From: Myxococcales bacterium
Lineage (GTDB): Bacteria; Myxococcota_A; Polyangia; Polyangiales; Ga0077539
Direction of reading: 5' to 3'
NCBI GenBank assembly: GCA_016793325.1
Contig: JAEUKI010000082.1
Span: 40,715 to 104,714 of the forward strand
Length of the DNA: 64,000 nt
The position numbers and the translations under genes are program-made. Positions 1 to 8,237 of this stretch are shown here, piece by piece. The stretch's first letter is position 1, and each line of letters begins with the position of its first letter. The notes beneath the pieces are model-generated. The model had not been told where the DNA came from and did no database searches. It worked only from the letters and a program-made list of their open reading frames with translations.

Positions 1-497
1 TGGCTCGCCTTCACGCGGGTGTACTGCGCGAAGCTCCCGTAGTTGCTCTCGTAGCCCCAGATGCGAAACGACGGGTCCATCGTGTTGTCGATGTCCGCGG
101 GCAGCGCGTCACTGCGATCCCACATCCCGCAGTGGAGGACGACTTCGTCTCCGACGGCGACGCCCTTCACCGCAGCGCCGACGCGCGCGACGACGCCGGA
201 CGCGTCGCTTCCGCCGATGTGAAAGTCCGCGCGCTCGCCAGCGCGCTGCCTCGCCGCGATCACATCGACAGGAAATCCCTTCGCCGCCCAGACGTTGTTG
301 TAGTTGACGCCCGCGGCCATCACGCGGACGAGCACTTCGTCTTCGCCGATCGACGGGACTTCGACGGTCTCGCGAACGAACGCGCGCTCGGGCTCGCCGA
401 AGCGCGACGCGCGCACGAGCCACGCGTGCATGAATCTCGGGACCTCGCTGATCGGCGCGTGTACGTGCGCGTCGAGCGCGTGCAGCGGTTCGTTCAT
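1..497 (-). CDS. ccr: Crotonyl-CoA carboxylase/reductase, N-terminal part (cut by window edge)
   Basis: Reductive carboxylation of crotonyl-CoA to ethylmalonyl-CoA with NADPH and CO2 is the family reaction, used in the ethylmalonyl-CoA pathway or to make polyketide/fatty-acid extender units. Only the first 165 codons are present. They match the N-terminal MDR-type oxidoreductase domain, with GVNYNNVWAA at residues 63-72 and HIGGSDASG at 93-101, both characteristic of CCR rather than of general quinone reductases. The ATG at 495-497 has an AAGGGAG ribosome site 12 nt upstream. The gene is divergent from the KAS operon starting at 662, so the 164-bp gap probably carries both promoters. The NADPH-binding half lies outside the window. 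Confidence in the family is high; whether it serves primary or secondary metabolism cannot be told from this fragment. Confidence 0.85.
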   Translation of the reverse strand, partial: MNEPLHALDAHVHAPISEVPRFMHAWLVRASRFGEPERAFVRETVEVPSIGEDEVLVRVMAAGVNYNNVWAAKGFPVDVIAARQRAGERADFHIGGSDASGVVARVGAAVKGVAVGDEVVLHCGMWDRSDALPADIDNTMDPSFRIWGYESNYGSFAQYTRVKAS

Positions 498-661
498 CAC
501 AGAGCTTCACTCCCTTGGACGTTGTCTACACCGTGGATGGCGTCAGCAGCCGCGGCTTCTGATCGCGAGTGCGCACGAGCGCGAAGCTCCATCTCGAAAT
601 CGTTCGACCCGGCGGCGACTGAAGAAAGAACGCCACCAACCCTCATCCACGGAGCACTCGA

Positions 662-1933
662 ATGAGCACCGATTCAACGCGCCTCGTCGCGGTCACTGGC
701 CTCGGCGTGGTCTCGTCGCTCGGCAACACGCTTCGCGCCTCCTACGAAAATGCCCGCCGCGGATCGAGCGGAATCCGTCGCTACGAAGGGCGCTGGCTCG
801 AGGGCCCCGCGCGCGCTCATCACGCGCGCGTAGGCGGCGCTGTCGAGGGCTTCGATCCCTCGCAGCACGTCGATCCCAAGTGGCTCGATCGACAAGAGCC
901 CGCGCTCGCGTTTGCGATGGCGGCGGCGCACGAAGCGCTCGCGGACGCTGGGCTTCCTCCGCGCGCAGAGGAGCCCGATCGCTTCGGCTGCATCGTGGGG
1001 TCGGGGCTTCCGGGCGCAGAGCTCTGGCACCGCGCGCTGCACGCGGCGTACGTCGAAGCGCGCGCCGACGCGATCCCGAAGATGTGCGCGATCAACATCA
1101 CGGCGACGGCGACGCCGGGCTTCATGGCGATCGCGATGAGCCTCCGCGGACCCTGCTTCGGCGTGGGAAACGCCTGCGCTTCAGGCGGCGCATCGATCGG
1201 GCTCGCCGCGGACCAGATCCGCCTCGGTCGCGCCGATCGCATGCTCGCGGGCGGCTGCGAGTCCAGCATGCGCAGCCTTCTCTCGTACACGTGCTTCGTC
1301 GACGCCGGGATGAACGTGACGGACGACCCGACCCGCGCGTGTTCGCCCTTCTCGAGAGACCGTCGCGGCTTCGTGCTCGCCGAGGGCGCGGGCATGCTCG
1401 TGCTCGAGCGGCTCGACCTCGCGCGGGCGCGCGGCGCGAGGATCTACGCGATTCTCGCTGGAGAATCCCACGCCAACGACGCGTATCACGTGATCAGCCC
1501 CGACCCGACCGGCGAGGCATGGGCGCGCACGATGCGCGGGGCCATCGCGGTCTCTGGCGTCTCGGCGGACGACGTCGACATCGTCTCGGCGCACGCGACG
1601 GCGACGCCGCAGGGAGACGTCGCCGAGACGCGCGCGATCAAAGCGGCCCTCGGCGCGCGGGCGAGGGACGTCTCGGTCTCGGCCACCAAGGCGCTGCACG
1701 GGCACGCGTTCGGCGCGACGGGCGCGATCGAAACGGCCCTCGCGCTCGCGGCGTTTCGCGACGGGATCGTGCTCCCGACGATCAACCTCGCGGTGCCCGA
1801 CCCCGAGTGCGACCTCGATTACGTTCCGTCCGAGGCGCGTCGACGAAGGGCGCGCGTGCTCGTGAAGAACTCCTTTGGCGCAGGGGGCGTCGCGAGCAGC
1901 CTCGTGTTTTGCGAGCCGTCCTTCGCGCCGTGA
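662..1933 (+). CDS. Beta-ketoacyl-ACP synthase II-like (KAS/FabF family)
   Basis: Claisen condensation of an acyl thioester with malonyl-ACP. The 423-residue length is normal for FabF. The catalytic triad is readable: Cys172 in GNACASGG, His311 in SAHATATPQGD and His348 in the KALHGHAFGATGA motif, where Lys343 is also conserved. The N-terminus VAVTGLGVVSSLGN is typical of the family. An ATG start follows a GGAG at about 8 nt. It is the first gene of a three-gene unit with the citrate-synthase-like gene (31 nt downstream) and an SDR. No acyl carrier protein, FabD or FabG-type fatty-acid cluster surrounds it, so a dedicated condensing enzyme for an unusual acyl chain is more likely than housekeeping FabF. 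That role is inference. Confidence 0.88.
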   Translation: MSTDSTRLVAVTGLGVVSSLGNTLRASYENARRGSSGIRRYEGRWLEGPARAHHARVGGAVEGFDPSQHVDPKWLDRQEPALAFAMAAAHEALADAGLPPRAEEPDRFGCIVGSGLPGAELWHRALHAAYVEARADAIPKMCAINITATATPGFMAIAMSLRGPCFGVGNACASGGASIGLAADQIRLGRADRMLAGGCESSMRSLLSYTCFVDAGMNVTDDPTRACSPFSRDRRGFVLAEGAGMLVLERLDLARARGARIYAILAGESHANDAYHVISPDPTGEAWARTMRGAIAVSGVSADDVDIVSAHATATPQGDVAETRAIKAALGARARDVSVSATKALHGHAFGATGAIETALALAAFRDGIVLPTINLAVPDPECDLDYVPSEARRRRARVLVKNSFGAGGVASSLVFCEPSFAP

Positions 1934-1964
1934 CGATGACTCCAACGCAACACCAGAAATCAAG

Positions 1965-2906
1965 ATGAACAGCAACGACAGACTCGAAGGCGACCTTCGC
2001 GAGACCGTGAAGGACGCTGGCGCGACCGGCGTCACGCCGTGGATGGCGATCGTCGCGGCCCTCGCGACGACGCGACCGACATCGATGCGAGAGACGTTTC
2101 AGTGGCTCGCAGACAACGCGGAGCTCATCGAGCGCGAGTACGAGCGCGGCAAGCGCGAGCCCCTGACGATCGGCGCCATCCCCGAGGAGCTTCGATACGA
2201 GCCCGAGCTCGGGTACCTCGATCGATCGATCAACGACCACTGGCTACGTGGTCGACGAATCTTCGGTGAATTGCTGGGAAACAAGTCGTTCATGCAGGCC
2301 GTGGTCCTCGCGATCTCGGGCGTCGAGCTCGCCAAGAGCGACTCGGAGATGCTCGAGCAGTTCGCGATGGCCTGCATGACGCTCGACCGCGGCGCGTGGC
2401 CCATGGCTGCGACGCGGCGCGTGGCGGGGCACGGCGGCGGGGTCGCGGCGGCGGTGGTGGCGGGCGCTGCGATGATGGGATCGCCGATGCTCGCGGGCGC
2501 TGCCGCTGCGAACTGCGCGCGATTTCTGCGACGCGCTGCGCGGGCTGAGTCCGATGGCGTCGCTGTCGAACGAACGGTGCGCGAGCTGCTCGCGAACAAA
2601 GAGCGTGTGATGGGCTTCGGGCGACCGGTGGTCGGACCGGACGAACGGTCGCCTGTGCTGCTCGATATTCTTCGACGCTACCGCCGCGCAGAGGGGACGC
2701 ACGTCACGCTGTTGGTGCGCGCCGAACAAGCGTTCTTCGAGCAGCGTGGGCTGAAGACCACAGCCGCGGCGTGGGCGGCGGCGATCCTCTCGGACCTCGA
2801 GCTCTCGCCGGACGCGGTGCACGCGGTCTGCAATCACTGGGTGACGTCGTGCGTGTTCGCGCAGGCGGCGTTCGGCGCGGAGCACGCGGCGGAAGGTGCG
2901 CGATGA
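1965..2906 (+). CDS. Citrate-synthase-fold protein, probable pseudoenzyme
   Basis: 313 residues, all-helical in appearance. The pattern resembles the citrate synthase/citryl-CoA lyase family: a helix pair around GRRIFGELLGNKSFMQAVV, an Asp/Arg-Gly loop, a small-residue helix, then GFGRPV followed by a DER-like segment where the family has GFGHPVH and DPR. By eye all three catalytic positions are altered: the HGGA loop reads MLAGAA, the GFGH histidine is Arg (GFGR), and the Asp of the NVDGA segment is replaced by Ala (TTAAAWAAA). The ATG at 1965 sits within the mRNA of the upstream KAS. The stop overlaps the SDR start by ATGA, so the two are probably translationally coupled. Family assignment is moderate; a structural or regulatory role within the KAS/SDR operon is inferred. 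It could instead be a distant fold relative with other chemistry. Confidence 0.5.
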   Translation: MNSNDRLEGDLRETVKDAGATGVTPWMAIVAALATTRPTSMRETFQWLADNAELIEREYERGKREPLTIGAIPEELRYEPELGYLDRSINDHWLRGRRIFGELLGNKSFMQAVVLAISGVELAKSDSEMLEQFAMACMTLDRGAWPMAATRRVAGHGGGVAAAVVAGAAMMGSPMLAGAAAANCARFLRRAARAESDGVAVERTVRELLANKERVMGFGRPVVGPDERSPVLLDILRRYRRAEGTHVTLLVRAEQAFFEQRGLKTTAAAWAAAILSDLELSPDAVHAVCNHWVTSCVFAQAAFGAEHAAEGAR

Positions 2907-3664
2907 ACATCGCGGGCTCCGTGGTGCTCGTCACCGGCGGCGGCTCGGGGCTCGGCGCGGCCACGGCGCGTCGCGCGGCGTCGCTCGGCGCGAAGGTGGC
3001 GGTGCTCGATCGGGACGCTGGCCGCGCGAAGACGATCGCTGACGAAATCCAGGGTATTTCGCTTTGCTGCGACGTCGCGTCTGCGAGCGACGCGAGCGCG
3101 TGCGTGCGCTCGGCGCTCTCGCGCTTCGGAGCGCTCCACGTGCTCGTGCACTGCGCGGGCATCGCGCACGGCGAGCGGACGCTCACGCGCGACGGCCCCC
3201 ACGAGCTCGAACGGTTCGCCGAAGTCATCCGCGTGAACCTCATCGGAACGTTCAACATGACCCGCCTCGCGGCCGCGGCGATGGCGAGCGGCGCGCCGAA
3301 CGCGCAGGGCGAGCGCGGCGTGATCGTCAACACCGCGTCCGCGGCGGCGTTCGACGGGCAAGCGGGACAAGCTGCGTACTCGGCCTCCAAAGCAGGCGTC
3401 GTGGGAATGACCTTGCCGATCGCGCGGGATCTCGCGCGCTCGGGCATCCGCGTCGTCACCATCGCGCCGGGGCTCTTCTCGACGCCGATGCTCCACGGGT
3501 TGCCGAAGGACGCGCTCGACTCGCTCGCGCAGCAAGCGCCGTTTCCCGCGCGTCTCGGCGAGCCGGACGAGTTCGCGAGGCTCGCGATGCACATCGTCGA
3601 CAACCCCATGCTCAACGGCGAGGTTGTTCGTCTCGACGGCGCGCTCAGGATGGCTGCTCGTTGA
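2903..3664 (+). CDS. Short-chain dehydrogenase, type II 3-hydroxyacyl-CoA dehydrogenase-like (HSD10 type)
   Basis: NAD-dependent oxidation of a 3-hydroxyacyl-CoA, or the reverse reduction, is the likely reaction. Residues 11-18 give the Rossmann motif TGGGSGLG, and the catalytic set is Ser146, Tyr159 and Lys163 (YSASK). At 253 residues with a MNIAGSVVLVTGGGSGLG-like N-terminus, it resembles HSD17B10-type enzymes, which act on straight and 2-methyl-branched 3-hydroxyacyl-CoAs. Its ATG overlaps the stop of the preceding gene. With KAS upstream and ccr divergent, it fits a small acyl-chain pathway. FabG-type 3-oxoacyl-ACP reduction is the alternative. Confidence 0.85.
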   Translation: MNIAGSVVLVTGGGSGLGAATARRAASLGAKVAVLDRDAGRAKTIADEIQGISLCCDVASASDASACVRSALSRFGALHVLVHCAGIAHGERTLTRDGPHELERFAEVIRVNLIGTFNMTRLAAAAMASGAPNAQGERGVIVNTASAAAFDGQAGQAAYSASKAGVVGMTLPIARDLARSGIRVVTIAPGLFSTPMLHGLPKDALDSLAQQAPFPARLGEPDEFARLAMHIVDNPMLNGEVVRLDGALRMAAR

Positions 3665-3666
3665 GC

Positions 3667-4146
3667 TCAGCTGCCGCTTCGCGCCTGCGCGACCGCCGAG
3701 ACGAGCTCGCTCGCGCTGATCGACGCGGGAGCGTCGCTCGTTTGCTCGAGTAGCCAGCGCGCCGCGGTCGCGATGTCGCTGTGCGTCTTCAGCGGGTGCG
3801 GCGGCTTGAGCACGAGGTACATCCCGCTGATCACCGCGCGAACCGCGGCCGCCCCGAAGCCCTCTCCTTCGATCGCGAGCGCGACGGCGGCCATCTTCGA
3901 GGCCGTTCGGCGGTTCGACGCCATCATCGCCTCTCGCGCTTCGCTGTCGGGCGCCTTCATCGTGGCTGACGTCACCACGAGCATGCGCGTGTTGGACGAT
4001 CGATGCCGCGTCACGCGCTCGATCGTCTCGCTGATGCGCTGAACTGCGGGCAGCGTCGGCGCCTGCCGCCACCACAACACGAGGACGTCCTCGGCGAAGA
4101 ACACCCGCGCTTCCGGCAGATCGAGTTCGAGTTTCACAACGGCCAT
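3667..4146 (-). CDS. Hypothetical protein, STAS/SpoIIAA-like
   Basis: 159 residues without signal peptide or membrane segment. The alternating strand-helix pattern (VLVLWWRQAP, then RMLVVTSATMKAP, then a helical C-terminus ending ATAARWLLEQ) looks like a small single-domain alpha/beta protein of the STAS/SpoIIAA kind, but no diagnostic residue is visible. It lies 54 nt downstream of the NCS1 transporter on the same strand and may be cotranscribed with it. It meets the SDR gene tail to tail with only 2 nt between stops. A second, shorter STAS-like gene occurs at 40074-40403. Function is not assignable. Confidence 0.55.
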   Translation of the reverse strand: MAVVKLELDLPEARVFFAEDVLVLWWRQAPTLPAVQRISETIERVTRHRSSNTRMLVVTSATMKAPDSEAREAMMASNRRTASKMAAVALAIEGEGFGAAAVRAVISGMYLVLKPPHPLKTHSDIATAARWLLEQTSDAPASISASELVSAVAQARSGS

Positions 4147-4200
4147 CGCACGCTTGATCGGCAGAGTCGCGCGGTGGCGTAGGAGGTCTGACGAAGATCG

Positions 4201-5697
4201 CTATTTGTTGCCTCGGGCTGTGTGCTTCGCTGGTGGCAGCACCCACATGAGCACGATGTAGACGACCGCGGCCGTTCCGAAGCCCACGAACCACGCGGCG
4301 TCGTAGAGCTTGTCCCAGAAATCGCGCGCGATGGTCGCTCCGCTCGAGCGCGCGAGCGCGCGGCCGAAGCCCTTCACCGACGGCGCTACGCCGAGGACGG
4401 TCGCGACGAGCGCGCGCCAATTGACGCCGCGCGTGTAGCTGTACGCGCCGTCCGCGCGGTACAGCTCGTCGACCTCGAGCGTCTGCCTGCGAATGACGAA
4501 GTAGTCCGCGATCAGGATGGCGCCGATGGGGCCGAGCAGCGCGCTGTAGCCGACGAGCCAGGTGAAGACGTAGCTCGCCGAGCTCGCGAGGAGCTTCCAC
4601 GGCATCATGAGCACGCCGATCACGGCGGTGAGCAATCCGCCTGCGCGATAGGAGATGTACTTCGGCGCGACGTTGGCGAAGTCGTTGGCGGGGCCGACGA
4701 CGTTGGCCGCGATGTTGGTGCTCAGCGTCGCGATGGCGAGCGCGAACGTGGCGATCGCGACGACGATGGGAGAGCCGAAGCGCGCGATGAGGTCGGTGGG
4801 GTTCCAGATCGCGCGGCCAAAGAGGATGATCGTCGCGCCGGTGACCGCGACGCCGACGAACGCGAGGAGCACCATGGTCCCGGGCAGTCCGACGGCTTGT
4901 CCGAGCACTTGATCGCGCTGCGAGCGCGCGAACCGCGTGAAGTCCGGGATGTTGATCGCGAGCGTCGCCCAGAAGCCCACCATCGCCGTGAGGTTCGGCC
5001 AGAACAGCGCCGCGAACGACCCCCGCGAGCGCGGGGCGGTCGCCGCGAGCATCGCCGAGAGCCCGTTCGTGTGCGTCACGCCCCAGAGCAAGAGCGCGAG
5101 GCACGAAGCGATCAGAAACGGCGCGGCCCACGTCTCGAGAAACTTGATGCTGTCTGTGCCTCGGACGACGAAGTAGACGTTCACCGCCCAAAACACGGCG
5201 AATCCGACGAAGTGCCCGGTGGTGATTCCTTCGGGCGCGCGGCCTCCGGTGAGCACGACGTAGAGCGCGTAGAGCGACGCGCCGCCGAGCCACGTCTGGA
5301 TCCCGAACCAGCCGCACGCGACGACCGCGCGCGCGAGCGCCGCGACGTTGGCGCCCCACACGCCGAAGCTCGCCCTCGCGAACACAGGGAAGGGAATGCC
5401 GTATTTCGCTCCCGCGTGCGCGTTGAGCAAGATGGGCAGCAGCACGACGACGTTGCCGAGAAACACGAGCAGACACGCCTGCCACCAGTTCATTCCCTGG
5501 TCGATCATGCCCGCGGCGATGTTGTAGCTCGGGACGCACACGACCATCCCGACCCACAGGGACGCGAAGTGAAGCCACGTCCACGTCCGCTTGCTCGCGT
5601 CGGTCGGGGCGAGGTCTTCGTTGAACAATCGCGGGTCGTGCTGCGGGTGCGTCGCCGTTCGATACGGCGCGGCCGAACCCTCTCCATCTGCGCTCAT
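4201..5697 (-). CDS. NCS1 family nucleobase/hydantoin transporter
   Basis: Proton- or sodium-coupled import of uracil, allantoin, hydantoin or related cyclic amides through the inner membrane is the family role. The 498-residue protein begins with a cytosolic segment containing LFNEDLAPTDASKRTW, the NCS1 signature before TM1, followed by FASLWVGMVVCVPSYNIAAG and about 12 hydrophobic helices. The start at 5697 (MSADGEG) was chosen because the frame upstream of it has no family similarity and runs back through the divergent lipoprotein's leader. The pyrimidine-degradation genes hydA/preT/preA lie 7.5-12 kb away, which makes uracil or dihydrouracil a plausible substrate, though they are not in the same operon. 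Confidence 0.88.
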   Translation of the reverse strand: MSADGEGSAAPYRTATHPQHDPRLFNEDLAPTDASKRTWTWLHFASLWVGMVVCVPSYNIAAGMIDQGMNWWQACLLVFLGNVVVLLPILLNAHAGAKYGIPFPVFARASFGVWGANVAALARAVVACGWFGIQTWLGGASLYALYVVLTGGRAPEGITTGHFVGFAVFWAVNVYFVVRGTDSIKFLETWAAPFLIASCLALLLWGVTHTNGLSAMLAATAPRSRGSFAALFWPNLTAMVGFWATLAINIPDFTRFARSQRDQVLGQAVGLPGTMVLLAFVGVAVTGATIILFGRAIWNPTDLIARFGSPIVVAIATFALAIATLSTNIAANVVGPANDFANVAPKYISYRAGGLLTAVIGVLMMPWKLLASSASYVFTWLVGYSALLGPIGAILIADYFVIRRQTLEVDELYRADGAYSYTRGVNWRALVATVLGVAPSVKGFGRALARSSGATIARDFWDKLYDAAWFVGFGTAAVVYIVLMWVLPPAKHTARGNK

Positions 5698-5784
5698 GGC
5701 CGCAGTGTCGCACGGCGCAATCGTCGGGTGTGCGCCCGCGAACGCTCCGCGCTTTGGTACGATCGTGCCGCTGTGAACGTCGAG

Positions 5785-7110
5785 ATGAGGCATCGACTCA
5801 GCGCTCGGACTGTCGCGCTCCTGTGCGTCGCCGCGATCGCTGCGAGCCTCTCGGCGTGCCTCTCGGACCCGACGCAGGTGCGCGTGATCGTCAACAGCAA
5901 CGCGCCGATCGACGCGCCGGTGATCTATCGCGCGTGGGTGCGCGAAGGAGCCGAGCTCGGGCGCAGCGCGGCGGACGCGTCGCTGTATTGGGCGCAATTT
6001 GCAGGGCGACGGGCGAGCGACGGGGAGTCGTTCACGGTCGTTCCTCGGGCGGGGGCCGCGCGCGACGGTGAGTTCTCGGTGCTCGTCGAGGCCACGAGCG
6101 GCGCGCTCACCGTGCGTCGCACGGCGCGGGCGCGGTTCGTCCTGCGACGCTCGACGACCCTGCGCGTTCCGCTCAATTTCGACTGCGCGCTCGCGACCGT
6201 AGGCTGCACGGACGTGTCCGTCGCGTGCACGATTCAACGGCTCTGCGAGGAGCGCGGGCTCACGTGCGGCGAGAGCGCGCGGTGCGTTCCGCTCGATGTG
6301 ACGCCAGAGCCCGAAGACGGCGGGATCGACGGCGCGTCGCTCACCGTCGCGCCGCGTATGGACTCGGGCACCGAGCCGGACAGCGCGTCTGGTGACGCTG
6401 ACGCGTCGATGGACGTCCCCGCGGCGGACACGTGCACGCGCAACTGCGCGGGCCGATCGTGCGGTTCGGACAGCTGCGGCGGAAGTTGTGGGACGTGCGC
6501 CGCCGGGCAATCGTGCAACGCGAGCGGCCAGTGTGTCGCAGGGTGCATGCGCAACTGCGCCGGGCGAACGTGCGGGTCCGACGGCTGCGGTGGCAATTGC
6601 GGAACGTGCGGCGCCGGACAAACGTGCAACGGGAGCGGGCAGTGCGTCGCGACGTGCATGCGCAATTGCGCGGGTCGCAACTGCGGAGCCGATGGGTGCG
6701 GCGGCAACTGCGGGACGTGCGGCGCGGGACAAACGTGCAACGCGAGCGGCGTGTGCGTCGCGGCGTGTTCTCCGAGCTGCGCAGGAAAGCGCTGCGGCTC
6801 CGACGGGTGCGGCGGCTCGTGCGGCTCGTGTCCCTCGGGGCTCACGTGCAGCGGCGGCGGGACGTCGTGCGTGTGCTCTGCGGGCTGCTCGGGCTCGAGC
6901 GCGAACTGCCGCGACGCGTGCGGCTACTCGAACACCGCGTGCCGAAGTCAGTGCGCGAGCAATCGCACGTGCAACTTGAGCACGGGCAACTGCGACTGCT
7001 CGACGGTGCTCTGCAACGGCGTGTGCTGCCCCACGGGGACGCTCTATTGCCGGAGCAACGTGTGCTGCACGGACTGCGGTCGCCCGAGCCTCGTCTGCAA
7101 CATCTGCTGA
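5785..7110 (+). CDS. Secreted lipoprotein with four Cys-rich GxCGSDGCGG repeats
   Basis: 441 residues. A basic n-region (MRHRLSAR), hydrophobic core and lipobox SLSAC mark a lipoprotein. Residues 30-150 form a beta-rich domain, followed by an Asp/Ser/Pro-rich linker. Four 37-residue repeats then follow, each with the pattern CxRNCAGRxCGSDGCGGxCGxC plus two further Cys, and finally a different Cys-rich tail ending in NIC. The Cys content predicts dense disulfides and an extracellular location. An in-frame GTG lies 12 nt upstream of the chosen ATG. It is divergent from the NCS1 transporter (87-bp gap) and convergent with the kelch gene (10-bp gap). Such repeats are frequent in myxobacterial surface proteins; no function is known to me. 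Confidence 0.8.
   Translation: MRHRLSARTVALLCVAAIAASLSACLSDPTQVRVIVNSNAPIDAPVIYRAWVREGAELGRSAADASLYWAQFAGRRASDGESFTVVPRAGAARDGEFSVLVEATSGALTVRRTARARFVLRRSTTLRVPLNFDCALATVGCTDVSVACTIQRLCEERGLTCGESARCVPLDVTPEPEDGGIDGASLTVAPRMDSGTEPDSASGDADASMDVPAADTCTRNCAGRSCGSDSCGGSCGTCAAGQSCNASGQCVAGCMRNCAGRTCGSDGCGGNCGTCGAGQTCNGSGQCVATCMRNCAGRNCGADGCGGNCGTCGAGQTCNASGVCVAACSPSCAGKRCGSDGCGGSCGSCPSGLTCSGGGTSCVCSAGCSGSSANCRDACGYSNTACRSQCASNRTCNLSTGNCDCSTVLCNGVCCPTGTLYCRSNVCCTDCGRPSLVCNIC
6433..6879 (+). repeat. Four in-frame 111-bp Cys-rich coding repeats
   Basis: Period 37 codons, starting at 6433, 6544, 6655 and 6766. The first three copies are nearly uniform (RNCAGR, CGSDGCGG or CGADGCGG, CGTC, AGQTCN). The fourth is diverged (SPSCAGKRCGSDGCGG). 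The gradient suggests unequal recombination amplifying the N-terminal copies. Confidence 0.85.
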
Positions 7111-7120
7111 TCGCGAACGC

Positions 7121-8197
7121 TCACGGGACCGCGAGGCTCTCGACGATGTTGGTCGCCGCGAGGATCGGCCTCACGCCTCCGCCGATGACGTAGATGCGCC
7201 CGTCGAGCCCGACGCTCCCGTGCCCGTGGTGCGGAACCCTCGTGCTCGGCGCGCGCCTCCAGCTCATCGTTCGAAGATCGAGCGCGTCCGCGGTCACGAG
7301 CGCTTCGGACTCGAGCTCACCGCCGTTGGCGATCGCCGTGTCGCCCCACACGGACGCGGCGAAGCCTCCGCGCGCGGTGGGCATCGGCGCGAGCGTCTGC
7401 CATCGATCCGCGCTCGGGTCGTACGCCTCGACGACGTTGGTCACGCTGTCGAGCGTGAGCCTTCGGCCGCCGAGGACGAACAGTCGACCGGCGTACACGA
7501 AGCTCGCGAGGTGCTCGCGCACCGTGGGAATCTCCGCGCGAACGCTCCATCGATCCGCGCCCGGCTCGTAGCGATACACCGGCGCGACGAGCGTCGATCG
7601 CGGACCGACTCCGCCGGCGACGTAGATCGATCCGTCGATGAACCCCGCGGCCATCGCGCCGCGCGCTTCGGGCATCGGCGCGATCGGTCGCCACGCAGCC
7701 TCGCCGCGACGCAGGACGTAGCACGTGGCGTCGGGCGTGAAGCTCGTTCCGAGCTCGCCGCCGAGCGAGTAGAGGTCGTCTCCTGCGCTCACGAGCGAGA
7801 CGTGGTGCCTCGCGGTCGGCAATCGAGGCCCGTCGCGCCACGCGCCCGTGCGCGGGTCGAACACCCGAACGCTGTCGACGATGCGAAACCCCTCGAATCC
7901 GCCTGCGACCCAGAGCTCGCCGTTGTGCGCGGTCGCGCCGATCTCTTGCCACGCCGCGGGCAAGCGCGGCTCGAGGCGCCACGGGTTGTCGGCCGCGTCG
8001 CTCGCGCTCGTGTCCGCGACGGCTGCGTCCGAGGGATCTGCGCGATCGTCCATCGACGCGTCGAGCGTCGCGGCATCCGAAGCGCTCGTGTCGACCGACG
8101 TGGCGTCGATCGCGTCCGGGGTTGCGTCTGTTGGGGGCGTTGGCGTTCCGGCGCAGGCCGCAGTCGCAAGGAGCATCACGAGACAGAATCCGCGCAT
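7121..8197 (-). CDS. Kelch-repeat lipoprotein
   Basis: 358 residues. The start MRGFCLVMLLATAACAG gives a lipobox (TAAC) and is preferred over an in-frame ATG 42 nt upstream. After the Cys comes a low-complexity Asp/Ala/Thr/Ser tether of about 65 residues, then about six kelch blades with the hallmarks GG, a following Tyr or Phe, and Trp: VAGGFEG, SLGGELG, VAGGVGP, VLGGRR, IANGGEL and VIGGG. This predicts a beta-propeller held outside the membrane. It is divergent from the FHA gene (40-bp gap). No catalytic residues are evident; binding of carbohydrate or protein is the general expectation. Confidence 0.85.
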   Translation of the reverse strand: MRGFCLVMLLATAACAGTPTPPTDATPDAIDATSVDTSASDAATLDASMDDRADPSDAAVADTSASDAADNPWRLEPRLPAAWQEIGATAHNGELWVAGGFEGFRIVDSVRVFDPRTGAWRDGPRLPTARHHVSLVSAGDDLYSLGGELGTSFTPDATCYVLRRGEAAWRPIAPMPEARGAMAAGFIDGSIYVAGGVGPRSTLVAPVYRYEPGADRWSVRAEIPTVREHLASFVYAGRLFVLGGRRLTLDSVTNVVEAYDPSADRWQTLAPMPTARGGFAASVWGDTAIANGGELESEALVTADALDLRTMSWRRAPSTRVPHHGHGSVGLDGRIYVIGGGVRPILAATNIVESLAVP

Positions 8198-8237
8198 CGG
8201 CGGAGTGTAGCGCCGCGCGTCCGCGTACGATCGATCC

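Noticed and set aside
4222..5784. Upstream extension of the Cys-repeat lipoprotein frame through the NCS1 gene
   Set aside because: The lipoprotein signal at 5785 and the clear transporter on the other strand show the extension is not coding.
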